64,000 bases of DNA from Halonotius pteroides (GTDB taxonomy: Archaea > Halobacteriota > Halobacteria > Halobacteriales > Haloferacaceae), in NCBI RefSeq assembly GCF_003605635.1, contig NZ_QMDW01000003.1, forward strand, positions 149,910 to 213,909. Direction: 5' to 3'. Made by a program: the position numbers and the translations under genes. Position 1 is the stretch's first letter, and each line of letters starts with the position of its first letter. Shown here piece by piece: positions 1-8,531 of this stretch. The notes below the pieces were generated by a model that saw nothing but the letters and a program-made list of their open reading frames with translations, did no database searches and was not told the origin of the DNA.

Positions 1-368
1 ACAGCTGACTCGTAGCGCTTCGTTGTCCCCTCCTCCTTGGCCGCCGCGGTGGCGACGACCATATCGCCGATCTCGATGTCAGATTGGAGCGCGCCGGTCG
101 TCCCACAGCGGATAACGGTTTCGACGCCGACCGCGTTGAGCTCCTCGATGGCGATGGCGGCGGAGGGACAGCCGATCCCCGTCGAGCAGATCGTCAGCGG
201 CGTGTCCTCATACTCGGCGTTGACGAGCTTGTACTCGCGGTTTTCCGCGAGTGGTTCGACGTTGGTACACTGCTTGGCGATGCGATCGACGCGGCCCGGA
301 TCACCGGGGATGAGTGCGATGTCGTGGCAGTCGCCCGGTTCAACCAAGAGATGTGGCTGGGTCGCCAT
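1..368 (-). CDS. Nucleoside phosphorylase (uridine/purine type), 3' part cut off
   Basis: Cytoplasmic phosphorolysis of a nucleoside to base and (deoxy)ribose 1-phosphate, in nucleoside salvage. About 122 N-terminal residues are visible, and the gene runs off the left edge. The start is the ATG at 366-368, giving MATQPHLLVEPGD. Family motifs seen are IPGDPGRVDRI (about residues 19-29), the STGIGCPSAAI loop near residue 62 and RCGTTGAL near 85, which form the phosphate and nucleoside pocket of the PNP/UDP family. Whether it prefers uridine or purine nucleosides cannot be told from this half. It is divergent from the TFB-like gene at 420. Confidence 0.9.
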   Translation of the reverse strand, partial: MATQPHLLVEPGDCHDIALIPGDPGRVDRIAKQCTNVEPLAENREYKLVNAEYEDTPLTICSTGIGCPSAAIAIEELNAVGVETVIRCGTTGALQSDIEIGDMVVATAAAKEEGTTKRYESA

Positions 369-419
369 ACCGGCGGTTGCCCACCAGGCGGCAAAGCTTT
401 GTTGTGTAGCCCCCAATCG

Positions 420-734
420 ATGAGTATGTACAGCGCGCGTGAGCAGGTCGAAAATCAGCCCTGGCTCGACCGTATCGAGTCGGCGGCCGACGAGCTCGGT
501 ATCGGGCAAGCGGGCCGAACCACCGCCGGTGACCTCTTTTTATCCCACGTTCCTGACGACGACCGATCGAAGCCGGCGGTCGCCGCTGCCAGCCTGTACG
601 CTGGCGCGCTCATCGCCGGCGAGGAACGCTCTCAACAGGCTGTCGCCGACGCGATGGATGTCTCTCGGCTTAGCGTTCACTCACGATGGAAATCGCTGCT
701 GGAATCAGCCGGATTTCAGCCGCCGACGTGGTAG
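420..734 (+). CDS. Small TFB-like protein with a single cyclin-type repeat
   Basis: The protein has 104 residues. Its last two thirds read like the second cyclin repeat of archaeal TFB: a helix rich in alanine (PAVAAASLYAGALIAGEE), then the helix-turn-helix SQQAVADAMDVSRLSVHSRWKSL, which in TFB contacts the BRE. The zinc ribbon, B-finger and first cyclin repeat are all missing (full TFB is roughly 300-330 residues), so this cannot be a complete initiation factor. A role as a DNA-binding regulator or a modulator of TBP/TFB complexes is inference. The ATG at 420 is the first start after the divergent phosphorylase gene; the ATG at 426 is an alternative. Confidence 0.75.
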   Translation: MSMYSAREQVENQPWLDRIESAADELGIGQAGRTTAGDLFLSHVPDDDRSKPAVAAASLYAGALIAGEERSQQAVADAMDVSRLSVHSRWKSLLESAGFQPPTW

Positions 735-742
735 TCAGCCTG

Positions 743-1228
743 CTACTTGGACTGTCGACCGCTCGCTGTCGGTGTCAGATTGCCGTGGCGATCGATCTCG
801 CCGTCCAAGATCCGTGTTGCGGAGATCCGGTCGCCGTCCTCAGCCATCACATGGTCGACAACTTCAATCTGGAGCGGGTCAAGCCCATCGTCGGCACGTC
901 GCTCGTTGATGCGCTTGGCCCCGTCGACGGTTTCCGGTGAGACAACAAGGACATCGAACCCTGGTTCGGTGGCGATCCCAGTCGGTTCACGGAGGGTGCG
1001 AATCTCGAAGCTGCGATCGTGGGCAGTCGCCAGCGGTTCGAGTTCGTCGGCGAGAGCGGCCTTTCGCGTGTCGTAGTCACGGATCGGCCGATCGACGGCT
1101 CTGGTTTTCGGTGCAAGCGAATCCGATGTCAGCCCGACGGTCACATCGCCCAGCGAGAACGCCCGCTCGAACAACGCGTGATGGCCGTCGTGGACGGGAT
1201 CAAACGTCCCGCCCAATGCCACGTTCAT
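743..1228 (-). CDS. coaD: Phosphopantetheine adenylyltransferase, archaeal type
   Basis: The 161-residue enzyme joins ATP and 4'-phosphopantetheine to give dephospho-CoA, the fourth step of CoA synthesis from pantothenate. It opens with the nucleotidyltransferase signature GGTFDPVHDGHH (residues 6-17) and carries ISATRI near residue 134, the equivalent of the ISSTRI motif. Length and the SLGDVTVGLTSD segment fit the archaeal COG1019 branch rather than bacterial CoaD. The last 15 residues are a polar tail. panB, which acts earlier in the same pathway, lies at 14.6-15.4 kb. The upstream regulator gene ends only 24 bases before this start on the same strand, so they may be co-transcribed. Confidence 0.93.
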   Translation of the reverse strand: MNVALGGTFDPVHDGHHALFERAFSLGDVTVGLTSDSLAPKTRAVDRPIRDYDTRKAALADELEPLATAHDRSFEIRTLREPTGIATEPGFDVLVVSPETVDGAKRINERRADDGLDPLQIEVVDHVMAEDGDRISATRILDGEIDRHGNLTPTASGRQSK

Positions 1229-1252
1229 ACCACCGCCTACAGACGTGTAGAC

Positions 1253-1879
1253 TTAAACGTCTCCTCTCTGGTCGTCACCGGCATCGCCGTCGCTGCTGTC
1301 GGTGTCGGCGTCGTTGCTATCGGTGCCAGCATCACCGGTGGCAGCGTCGCCTGTGCTATCGATCGTGATTGTCACCGGGCCGTCGTCGGTTTCAGTGTCC
1401 GCGTAACCGGACTCCAGGGTAAAGACGGTGTTGAGCTCCGCTTGTACCTCGCTGACGACGCCACGAACGAGACTGCTTGGAGCGATCGCCTCGTACTCGT
1501 AGGGGTTGTTGCCCGCACCGTCGCTGTCGCGTTTGCGGCGGTTAAGCGCGTCCTCGTCGTGGAGATCAGCCAGTGCTTCTCGGACGGTACTCGGGTACAG
1601 TCCCGTCCCGTCGGCGATCTCGTCGCTCGTGCTGTGGGGGCGTTGGCGGAGATACACGTAGATTCGCGCCCGGGTCTCGGTGTCTAACAGCCACGCCAAC
1701 AGATCAACGATCCCCTCATCGAACTCCGAGACCGCCCGGTCGGCCTCGGCTTCGAGGCGTTCTTTCGTCTTCCGGAGTTCGGCCCGCGGCCCCTCGTCAC
1801 CGGCTGCTGGCTCCCCCATCTCGTCGCCGGCGGTTTCGGCTGTCTCCGTGTCGTCGCCGGTCGCAGTCTCGTCGCTCAT
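1253..1879 (-). CDS. Winged-helix DNA-binding protein with acidic tails
   Basis: The protein has 208 residues. Residues about 58-125 form a winged helix-turn-helix: a helix ending LLAWLLDTETRARIYVYLRQ, the recognition helix region TSDEIADGTGLYPSTVREALADLHDEDAL, and a charged wing (NRRKRDSDGAGNNPYEYEA). The first 30 residues are acidic, and about 45 C-terminal residues are low-complexity Asp/Ser/Thr/Gly, which is common in haloarchaeal solvent-exposed tails. It resembles haloarchaeal TrmB/ArsR-like regulators, but no ligand domain is visible and its targets are unknown. The 64-base gap after gshA holds a small inverted repeat (CGTCGT/ACGACG) that could belong to its promoter. Confidence 0.7.
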   Translation of the reverse strand: MSDETATGDDTETAETAGDEMGEPAAGDEGPRAELRKTKERLEAEADRAVSEFDEGIVDLLAWLLDTETRARIYVYLRQRPHSTSDEIADGTGLYPSTVREALADLHDEDALNRRKRDSDGAGNNPYEYEAIAPSSLVRGVVSEVQAELNTVFTLESGYADTETDDGPVTITIDSTGDAATGDAGTDSNDADTDSSDGDAGDDQRGDV

Positions 1880-1943
1880 AGCGACTGTTGTATTGTGCCT
1901 AATCCAACAAAAGGGTTCGTGTCGTCGTCAAAACGACGAAATA

Positions 1944-3017
1944 TCAGAGACGAAGATCGGCACACAGCGCGTCCATTCCTTTCTCCTCGATCAGTCGTCG
2001 CTGTCGCTGGCTGCCGCTTTCGCGCTCAAAAACGGCTCGAAGCCCGTTGACGCCGAGCCGGTCGCACTCGCGGTCGACAAACTCGGCGAGAGCGATGGTT
2101 CCCTCCCCGTCGCGGGTGATAAAACTCGCCTCGTGGCCGTGCCGGATCGCCCGCCATTTGTTTTCATCGAGGAGTTCTCGGCGCAACGTCGGGGGTGTCT
2201 CATTGTCCTCGTAGCGTGCGGTGAGATCCTCGACGAGCGCGTGGATGTATTCGACGAACGCGAGGACGACAGCCGGCTCTGACTGGCCGTCGGGAGCCCG
2301 GATCTCGACGGTGCCGTGGCCGGTGTGGGGGCGGACATCGAACCAGAGCTCCCCGCGGTCATCGATCGACCCCTGCTCGACCATCCGCCGCTCATACCGC
2401 TCGTAGGCTTCGAAATCCTCGAAACGGCCCGGGATCCCGGTGTTTGGGAGGTTCTCGAATATCTTCGCTCGCGCTGACGCCAGCCCGGTATCAAACCCGT
2501 CCCAGTACGGCGAGTTCGCCGACAGTGCCAGCAGCGGCGGAAGATACCAGCGTAGCTCGTTTGCGATCCACACAGCCGTGTCGGCGTCGTCAACGCCGAT
2601 ATGAATGTGGAGCCCGGCTGTTGTATTGCGGTGTTGGGGGTACTGAATCCGTTCCAGTTGAGCCTGGTATCTGGGTTTGGTCGCGTGTTCCTGCTCGCGC
2701 CATTTGGCGGCCGGATGCAACCCGGCGGCGGCGATCCGAAAGCCGTGGGCTTCGGCGTGATCCGTCAGCGCCTCACGGATCGTTGTCAACGCCGCGTCCG
2801 CCTCACCCGGTGACTCGATAATCGGCGTTTGGGTCTCGATCGTGAACTGAAACAGCTCGTGGTCAAGTCGGTTCTGAAGCGCTGCTGGCGGCTCGGCGTC
2901 GTAGATCAGTTCTTGGATGCCTGACACCGGATGACCGGCCTCGTTGACAATAAAAAACTCCTCCTCGATGCCGATCGTCCCTGACTGGCTAAACACATCC
3001 GCCGAGCCTGTCTCCAT
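1944..3017 (-). CDS. gshA: Glutamate-cysteine ligase (YbdK/GshA-like carboxylate-amine ligase)
   Basis: The 357-residue cytoplasmic enzyme is predicted to couple glutamate and cysteine with ATP. Haloarchaea make gamma-glutamylcysteine as their main thiol instead of glutathione. The GIEEEFFIV motif near residue 16 is the ATP/metal-binding start typical of the GCS2 family. [12 protein letters not shown] near residue 134 and [18 protein letters not shown] near 226 are other conserved core strands. Length matches the family. The ATG at 3015-3017 follows a short spacer from phnE, which lies in the same direction but is probably a separate operon. Assignment to gamma-glutamylcysteine synthesis rests on known haloarchaeal physiology. 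Confidence 0.87.
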   Translation of the reverse strand: METGSADVFSQSGTIGIEEEFFIVNEAGHPVSGIQELIYDAEPPAALQNRLDHELFQFTIETQTPIIESPGEADAALTTIREALTDHAEAHGFRIAAAGLHPAAKWREQEHATKPRYQAQLERIQYPQHRNTTAGLHIHIGVDDADTAVWIANELRWYLPPLLALSANSPYWDGFDTGLASARAKIFENLPNTGIPGRFEDFEAYERYERRMVEQGSIDDRGELWFDVRPHTGHGTVEIRAPDGQSEPAVVLAFVEYIHALVEDLTARYEDNETPPTLRRELLDENKWRAIRHGHEASFITRDGEGTIALAEFVDRECDRLGVNGLRAVFERESGSQRQRRLIEEKGMDALCADLRL

Positions 3018-3088
3018 CAGCCTGCCGTATGCAACCGACTCCTAAATACCTCTTGAAGCCGGCGACCGGCCGCCGATTGTCGGTCTTC

Positions 3089-3985
3089 TTACTGGTCGAC
3101 CCGTCGCTGGGAGCCGAGTTGCCCGCGCAGCCGATTGGCCGCGGTTTCGACACCCACGATCAACACGAGAATAGCAACGATGACCGCCATCACACGGGTG
3201 TAGTTGCGCGCACGGAACGCCATGATCAGCGGGAAGCCAAGCCCGCCTGCGCCGACGATGCCAAGCACCGAGCTTTTGCGGGCGTTGATCTCCAGATAGA
3301 AGAGCGTCCAGGCGATGTAGGCGGTCGTTACCTGCGGGAGTCGGGCAGCGGCCGTCGTCGCCACGGCACCCGCGCCGGTCGACTGGACGGCCTCGACGGG
3401 CCGTTCGTCGATCTCCTCCATCTCGTCGGCGAACAGCCGCCCGAGATCGCCAACGGTGCCGACGGCGATCGCCAACGCGCCGGCAACCGGGCCGAGCCCG
3501 GCGAGAATGACGAACAACAGCGCGTACACCATACTCGGAACGGCGCGAATCCCCCCGAGCAGCAAGCGAACCGGCGTGTGGATCCGCCGCGGCGTTACAG
3601 TGTTGGCCGCAAGCGTTCCGAAAACGAGCGCGACCGGAAGGCCGAGTGCGGTACCGACGGCGGCGATGGCAAGCGTCTCGGCCGCGGCCAGCACCAACAG
3701 CCCCGCATCGCCCTGCAGTTGCGCCCACAGTGCCTGCGGTGCGAGCATCTCCTCGATCAGTACCGACCACAGATTTCCTCGGTGGGCGTAGAGATAGCCG
3801 AGATCGAAGCCCAGCCACCACGCGGCGACGGCGACGCTCACCACGAAGCCGACGGCGATGGCGACCTGGCCGCCGAACCGGCGTCGCCATCGCTGTTGGT
3901 GCTGCTGAAACTCGGCATCGACGCTCAGTGAGTCGTCGCTGGCTGCTGGGTGTCCGCCGCCATCGCTTTCTGCTCGCTCACTCAT
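3089..3985 (-). CDS. phnE: Phosphonate/phosphate-ester ABC transporter permease
   Basis: The 298-residue integral membrane subunit belongs to an importer for phosphonates or related phosphorus compounds. An acidic, Gln-rich cytoplasmic N-terminus of about 45 residues precedes several hydrophobic helices. The cytoplasmic loop with GIVGAGGLGFPLIMAF near residue 255 is the EAA-type coupling motif that docks on the ATPase. The start (MSERAESDGGG) at 3985 overlaps the end of phnC by 8 bases, so translation is probably coupled. A longer reading from 4039 would run through phnC and is not credible. No C-P lyase genes are visible here, so the substrate may equally be phosphate or phosphite. Confidence 0.9.
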   Translation of the reverse strand: MSERAESDGGGHPAASDDSLSVDAEFQQHQQRWRRRFGGQVAIAVGFVVSVAVAAWWLGFDLGYLYAHRGNLWSVLIEEMLAPQALWAQLQGDAGLLVLAAAETLAIAAVGTALGLPVALVFGTLAANTVTPRRIHTPVRLLLGGIRAVPSMVYALLFVILAGLGPVAGALAIAVGTVGDLGRLFADEMEEIDERPVEAVQSTGAGAVATTAAARLPQVTTAYIAWTLFYLEINARKSSVLGIVGAGGLGFPLIMAFRARNYTRVMAVIVAILVLIVGVETAANRLRGQLGSQRRVDQ

Positions 3986-4682
3986 GGGCGTACACCCCCT
4001 CGATGTCGTCGCTGTCGATCTGGGCAGCCGGCCGATCAAGCACTAGTTGTCCGCCGGCCATCCCGAGATAGTGGTCGGCAACATCACTCGCTAATCCTGG
4101 CTGGTGGAGGCTCACCAAGCCGAATAGGTCGTGTTCGCTGACAGCATGGGCCAGTACCGCCAGCACCGACCGCCCGGTTTCGGGATCGAGCGACGCGACT
4201 GGCTCATCTGCCAACAGCACGTCCGGCTGCTGTTGGAGCGCGCGAGCGATGCCGACCCGTTGCTGTTGGCCACCGGAGAGTGCTTCAACCGGTCGGTCGG
4301 CGTAGCCTGCCAGTCCCACATCGTGGAGGCGTTCGATGGCAACTCGCTTTTCGTCCGGCGAGTGCCAGCCGATCAGCTCACGCCACGCGGGTTTACGGCC
4401 GAGCGCGCCGTCAAGGACGTTTCCGACCGCCGATTTGCCGTCGACGAGTGCGCCCGACTGAAAAACCAGGGCGGCGTCGGTCGCCGCAAGCGGCGCGTCG
4501 TCAACGGTGATTCTACCCTCGTCGGGTTGCTCCAACCCATCGAGACACCGCAGCAGGGTCGTCTTACCTGCGCCAGAACGGCCGATCAGGACGGTTAGCT
4601 CGCCGCGGGCCAGCTGTGCCGAGAGCCCATCGACTGCGGCTTCAGATCCATACTGTCGGGTAAGGCTCTCGATATCAAGCAT
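3978..4682 (-). CDS. phnC: Phosphonate ABC transporter ATP-binding protein
   Basis: The 234-residue ATPase energises the PhnE permease. Walker A is GRSGAGKTT (near residue 33), the Q-loop lies around ALVFQSGALV, the ABC signature is LSGGQQQRVGIARAL (near 139) and Walker B is VLLADEPVASLD. It is slightly shorter than typical PhnC (about 250-280), mainly in the helical subdomain. It lies 36 bases downstream of phnD and overlaps phnE, so phnD-phnC-phnE read as one minus-strand operon. Confidence 0.92.
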   Translation of the reverse strand: MLDIESLTRQYGSEAAVDGLSAQLARGELTVLIGRSGAGKTTLLRCLDGLEQPDEGRITVDDAPLAATDAALVFQSGALVDGKSAVGNVLDGALGRKPAWRELIGWHSPDEKRVAIERLHDVGLAGYADRPVEALSGGQQQRVGIARALQQQPDVLLADEPVASLDPETGRSVLAVLAHAVSEHDLFGLVSLHQPGLASDVADHYLGMAGGQLVLDRPAAQIDSDDIEGVYAHE

Positions 4683-4718
4683 GGTTTGATAGTTGGTCGA
4701 CGACCCTGTAGAGCGCGG

Positions 4719-5711
4719 TTACGTGTCGCTCTCGTTGGTGTTGGTCGACGCGTTTGTGGTCGACTCGTTGGTTTCGCTGGTGCTGTTCGTTGTGCTGTCG
4801 TCGTCAGACTCATTCTCGGGGTCGAGCGTCTCGATCTCGACGCCCATCTCCTCGGCGACGCCGCGAACGGGGTCGTAGGTGCCCTCTGAGATCTCGCCGA
4901 AGCGGTCGATCCGGTGGGCTTCGAGCGCCGACTCCGGCGTGTTGAGCAGTCGTTCGATCAGTGCCTGTTGGATCGCATCCGGGGTGTTGGGTTTGGCGAC
5001 GAGCGGATCGAACGGAATAGGGTCGCTCTCGGCGACTTTGACGATGCTGTCGTCGTCTGTGGGATGCTGGAAATCGCCGTAGGCTGCCGCATCGACGTGG
5101 CCGTTCTGGAGTGCTGCCAGCGAGGCGTCGTGACCGCCGGCCCACTGGATGTCGAAATCGTCCGGCTGGGAGTTCACGGTGCCGGCATCGAGACCGGCCT
5201 GTGTGAGCATATATCGGGGGAAGAGCCCGCCGCTGCTCGACAGCGGGTCGACCATCGCAACTGTTGAGCCCGCGATGTCTCCAAGGGCGTCGATATCCGA
5301 CTCAGCGTGGGTTGCGATGTAGGAATAGTAGCTATCCGCACCATGTGACCAGTTGATCACCAGCGGATTGACGCCGTCCTCGGCGGCCAACACCGAGATA
5401 ATCGGCGAGAGATTCGCCATCTCGGTGTGGCCGTTAACCACACTTTCGACGGTCGCGCTGTAGCTTGTCGTCTGGACGCCTCTGACCGTGTCGACGCCAT
5501 CGAACCCGTCAGCGAGCCACTCGAAGACCGGTGCGTACTGTTCGTTGAGCTGTTCGGCGTCTTGGAACGGTGGTAGCCCGAACTCGATACTGCCATCATC
5601 GGCCCACTCCCCGACCGACTCAGGGGGCTCACTTTCGCTCTGGCCGGCACAGCCGGCGACCGCCACCGCGCTTGTGCTCCCAACCGCCTGCAGGAACGTC
5701 CGTCTGTCCAT
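4719..5711 (-). CDS. phnD: Phosphonate-binding lipoprotein of the ABC transporter
   Basis: The 330-residue substrate-binding protein is anchored outside the membrane. MDRRTFLQAVGS is a twin-arginine signal and VAVAGCAGQ a lipobox, so export is by Tat with lipid attachment at Cys22 or close to it. The mature part has the PhnD-type bilobed periplasmic fold pattern (SIEFGLPPFQDAEQLNEQY; later GSTVAMVDPLSSSGGLFPRY, a ligand-loop motif of the family). About 35 C-terminal residues are a low-complexity Thr/Asn/Ser/Glu tail. The start was set at 5711 because the sequence before it is not signal-like. It is first in the phnDCE operon. Confidence 0.9.
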   Translation of the reverse strand: MDRRTFLQAVGSTSAVAVAGCAGQSESEPPESVGEWADDGSIEFGLPPFQDAEQLNEQYAPVFEWLADGFDGVDTVRGVQTTSYSATVESVVNGHTEMANLSPIISVLAAEDGVNPLVINWSHGADSYYSYIATHAESDIDALGDIAGSTVAMVDPLSSSGGLFPRYMLTQAGLDAGTVNSQPDDFDIQWAGGHDASLAALQNGHVDAAAYGDFQHPTDDDSIVKVAESDPIPFDPLVAKPNTPDAIQQALIERLLNTPESALEAHRIDRFGEISEGTYDPVRGVAEEMGVEIETLDPENESDDDSTTNSTSETNESTTNASTNTNESDT

Positions 5712-5778
5712 ACCCGGCGTACTGATTACCGAGGGATAACACTCTCGAATCGGTGTATGATCACGATCAAGACGACGC

Positions 5779-6411
5779 TTATCGCTTGCGGGCGACAACG
5801 CCGAGGTGGTCGTCGTGAGACGGGTCGAGTCGCTGGCGGTCGGTGATCTTGTAGGCCTCGGTCAACTCCGCACAGACCGAATCGAAGACGGTCTCAGGGT
5901 CGGCGGTCACATCCTCACTGCGGGCCTTGATCGCCAACAGGAGTTGGCCGTTATCGCCGAGAAATCGGGCGTTGTCGACGGCGACGCGCGCCTGCCCGCG
6001 GGTGGCGACATCCTGAACGAGCAAATCGAGATCGCTCTCGACGACGTGGCTGTAGGTGTCGGGCTTCCGGGCGTCTTTCAGTAGCGGAAAGAGATTGTTA
6101 CGGGCTTCGGCCACGTCAAGCAGATCTGCCATCGGTCGCGGGGCGAACTCGACGGCGTAGGTCGGCCCTGCGAAGTCGGCGACGTGGCTGACGGTCGTCC
6201 CACTGGCCGCGCCGAGATAGAGCACGCCCTCACCGCTCGAAAGATCGATCCCCATCCCGCCTTCGAGCATCGCGCCGAGTTTTGAGCGGCCGGCGTCCCA
6301 ACACCGCCACCCGCCGTCGGTCGGCTCGCCGTACACTGGGTCGCCGCGCGTCGCCAGCCGAGTTTGGCCGTCGAACTCGCGTCGCTGGATACCGTCCGGG
6401 AGGTCGCTCAT
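5779..6411 (-). CDS. flpA: Fibrillarin-like rRNA/tRNA 2'-O-methyltransferase
   Basis: The 210-residue enzyme is the SAM-dependent subunit of the archaeal C/D box RNP that methylates ribose 2'-OH in rRNA and tRNA at sites chosen by guide RNAs. The Rossmann motif VLYLGAASGTTVSHVAD (near residue 63) binds SAM. YAVEFAPRP, then the DLLVQDVATRGQARVAVDNARFL stretch and IKARSEDVTADP are fibrillarin signatures. Its start overlaps the nop5 stop by 4 bases (ATGA), so the two RNP subunits are translationally coupled. No guide RNA gene was recognised in the window. Confidence 0.95.
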   Translation of the reverse strand: MSDLPDGIQRREFDGQTRLATRGDPVYGEPTDGGWRCWDAGRSKLGAMLEGGMGIDLSSGEGVLYLGAASGTTVSHVADFAGPTYAVEFAPRPMADLLDVAEARNNLFPLLKDARKPDTYSHVVESDLDLLVQDVATRGQARVAVDNARFLGDNGQLLLAIKARSEDVTADPETVFDSVCAELTEAYKITDRQRLDPSHDDHLGVVARKR

Positions 6412-7268
6412 TGTTCACTCTCCTCATCGCCATCGTCCGCTCGCGCACGGATCGTCGCCATCCGGTCGTCGAGTTCGTCGTGGATTTCGGGGCGGAAGTC
6501 GCCGCTGTAGTGGTCGATCCGGGCGGCAATCGTCAGCTTCCCGGCGAGCGCGCGGGCCGCCGAGCCGCGATCCTCCGGGCGAGTTCCGCTGACCGCGGGG
6601 TGGGTGTAGATGATCCCGTGTTTTGGCGAGGAGCCACGGCCGGCCAGATGGGCGAACAGCGCGTCCTCCGCGCCGAGCACTTGGACGGTGCCGCTCGGTT
6701 TCTTCGCCAGTGAGTCGAGCCCGCCGGCCAGCGAGATCAGCCGTGCCGCGAGTACGGGGCCAGCCATCTCGGCGAGGTTGAGCGCGACCTCCGGGGCGAG
6801 CCGCTTGATGAAGCCGCGTAGCTCGTCGGCCTCGGCTGCGAGATCGTCAATCCGATCGGCCAGCGAGACAACGCGTTCCTCAACCGGATCGGTTGGCTCG
6901 CGACTGGCGACATCTCGGGCTCCGTCGATCCCGCTGTCGACGTCGTCAAACTGTGTGGACGCCCACTTGTGGCATCGCTCGGCGAGTTCGTTGGCCGTCC
7001 GGGTCGCGTCATCCATCGCGCGAACAGCGTGGAGGAGTTGCTGATCGTCGGCTCCTTGGCGTTCGGCAACGGCGTCGTGGGCTGCCTCAATGGTCGCCTC
7101 CTGCAGTGTGGCGTAGTAGTCGTCGGTGTCGTCTGCGAAGCCGGCGTTGACGGCGGCGGTCGGCCAGTCGGTGGGTGCGTCGGCTGTGCCGGTTCTGATC
7201 GCCGCCCGGAGGTCGTCGTCGGCTGTGTGGCCGGCGAACCACCCCGCATCGGTGGACTGATCGCTCAT
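6408..7268 (-). CDS. Nop5/Nop56/58-like C/D RNP scaffold protein
   Basis: The 286-residue scaffold links fibrillarin to L7Ae and the guide RNA. The central region around DDLAAEADELRGFIKRLAPEV matches the Nop coiled coil, and the C-terminal Nop domain carries NLAEMAGPVLAARLISLAGGL and VQVLGAEDALFAHL, which contact L7Ae/RNA. RGSSPKHGIIYTHP is the strongly conserved GxxPKHGxI(Y/F)xHP signature. It is shorter than many archaeal Nop5 proteins (about 380-400) because the N-terminal domain is reduced. The start at 7268 (MSDQSTDAG) was chosen because sequence further upstream is antisense to the 7380 gene. Confidence 0.93.
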   Translation of the reverse strand: MSDQSTDAGWFAGHTADDDLRAAIRTGTADAPTDWPTAAVNAGFADDTDDYYATLQEATIEAAHDAVAERQGADDQQLLHAVRAMDDATRTANELAERCHKWASTQFDDVDSGIDGARDVASREPTDPVEERVVSLADRIDDLAAEADELRGFIKRLAPEVALNLAEMAGPVLAARLISLAGGLDSLAKKPSGTVQVLGAEDALFAHLAGRGSSPKHGIIYTHPAVSGTRPEDRGSAARALAGKLTIAARIDHYSGDFRPEIHDELDDRMATIRARADDGDEESEQ

Positions 7269-7379
7269 ATATGCTTTCTCTTGGCTGGGGGCGTATATCC
7301 ATCCCCTTTCGGTTGTGTCGTCGCTTCCGCTGTCGACCCGGATGAGAGTCCTTTTTCCCGCTCCTCCCGAAGAATACCC

Positions 7380-7823
7380 ATGCCGCGAGTCCCGTTTCAC
7401 TATATCGATCTCCGCACCTTCTGCTATGCGACCGAGGACGAAAAGCGGGTCGAGGAGGCCCTGCGACACTTCTTGCCAGAGGAGTTCGAACTCAACCGGG
7501 TCACCAACACGGGCCACCACGGCGACCGGATCGTCGTCCTCTCGGCGCGCGTCGAGAGTGCTGACGGGATGCGGGTCGTCCTCGATCAGCTGGCCGCCCT
7601 CGATTCTATCGACCGTGTGCTTGCGGAACTCGACGAACGTGTCGACGACAACTGCTCGTTTTTTCTCCGCCTCGGCAAACAGGCTGCGTTCAATGGCCTC
7701 GTTCGGTTGGGCGAGGGGATCACGCTGCGGGCGAAAGTCGAGGCCTATCCGGCCAAACACGAGAAAGCGGTCGCCAACGCCCGCGAAGCGATTGAGCTGG
7801 CCGGCGCGGACAACGCCGAATAG
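7380..7823 (+). CDS. RNA-binding protein of the COG1325 exosome-associated family
   Basis: The 147-residue protein begins MPRVPFHYIDLRTFCYATED and has the compact alpha/beta pattern of archaeal COG1325 proteins, which occur next to RNA-processing genes and are annotated as exosome-associated RNA-binding proteins. It contains FNRVTNTGHHGDRIVVL-like and SFFLRLGKQAAFNG segments with many basic and aromatic residues. It is divergent from nop5-flpA, in keeping with a role in RNA metabolism. The function is taken from family context and not from a catalytic motif. Confidence 0.75.
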   Translation: MPRVPFHYIDLRTFCYATEDEKRVEEALRHFLPEEFELNRVTNTGHHGDRIVVLSARVESADGMRVVLDQLAALDSIDRVLAELDERVDDNCSFFLRLGKQAAFNGLVRLGEGITLRAKVEAYPAKHEKAVANAREAIELAGADNAE

Positions 7824-7834
7824 ACGACCGATTC

Positions 7835-8398
7835 CTATTCCTCTCGCCACTTGATCGAACAGCCACGGGAGGGTCGATCCGGGTGCTCGATTTCCTCGCC
7901 GGTGAGGATCGATTCGATGGCCTCCTCGATGTAGAACTCCGTGGGCTCCGAGTCGGGATCGAGCGCGTCGTCAAGCCGGCCGTGGTAGGCGAGGTGCCAG
8001 TCGTCGTCAACGCGGGCAAAGAGGAACGGATCGGGCGTACAGACCGCCCCGTACTCGCGGGCGACATTCTGGGTTTCGTCGTAGAGATAGGCGTCGTAGT
8101 CGACCGTCCCGTCGGCGACGAGTTCAACCATGTTCTCGTAGGAGTCGTCGGGATACTCCGCGTTCGCGTTGGGGTTGATCCCGACGATTGCAGCGTCGTC
8201 GAACTCATCGCTGAGGCCGTTGAGGTGGTCGAACTTGGCTTGGGCGTACGGACAGTGATTGCAGGTAAAGACGACGAGGAGGGCGTCGTTGCCGGCAAAG
8301 TCCTCAGGGCTGTAGTGGGTGCCGTCGGTGGCGCGGAGCTCGAACTCGGGAGCGGTGTCGCCGCGGGCGAGTTCCGAATCGGACTCTTTGAGTACCAT
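7835..8398 (-). CDS. Thioredoxin-fold redoxin (AhpC/TSA-like)
   Basis: The 187-residue cytoplasmic protein has GDTAPEFELRATDGTHYSPEDF, the usual start of AhpC/TlpA-like redoxins. The active-site motif is FTCNHCPYAQA (CNHC near residue 47), a CxxC with Pro after the second Cys, which points to thiol-disulfide exchange and not a one-Cys peroxidase. GAVCTPDPFLF contains the cis-proline stretch. The C-terminus (PSRGCSIKWREE) carries another conserved Cys of this subgroup. It is convergent with the 7380 gene, 11 bases away. The partner is unknown. Confidence 0.82.
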   Translation of the reverse strand: MVLKESDSELARGDTAPEFELRATDGTHYSPEDFAGNDALLVVFTCNHCPYAQAKFDHLNGLSDEFDDAAIVGINPNANAEYPDDSYENMVELVADGTVDYDAYLYDETQNVAREYGAVCTPDPFLFARVDDDWHLAYHGRLDDALDPDSEPTEFYIEEAIESILTGEEIEHPDRPSRGCSIKWREE

Positions 8399-8531
8399 AC
8401 CGGTAGTTGCGAGGCCATGAGCAAATCCATTACGGCTCTGCGTGCTCCGACGGATTGTGGCTGATAAATGCCCTTGAGTTATATTCAAAGTAGAAAGTAT
8501 TATCACAGAGAATCCGTTATCGGCAACTACG

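Noticed and set aside
84..419. Long plus-strand reading in front of the TFB-like gene
   Set aside because: It is antisense to the nucleoside phosphorylase, whose family motifs are clear on the minus strand. The gene starts at 420.
7269..7850. N-terminal extension of Nop5 in the same frame
   Set aside because: The extension is antisense to the COG1325-like gene at 7380-7823 and shows no Nop motifs.
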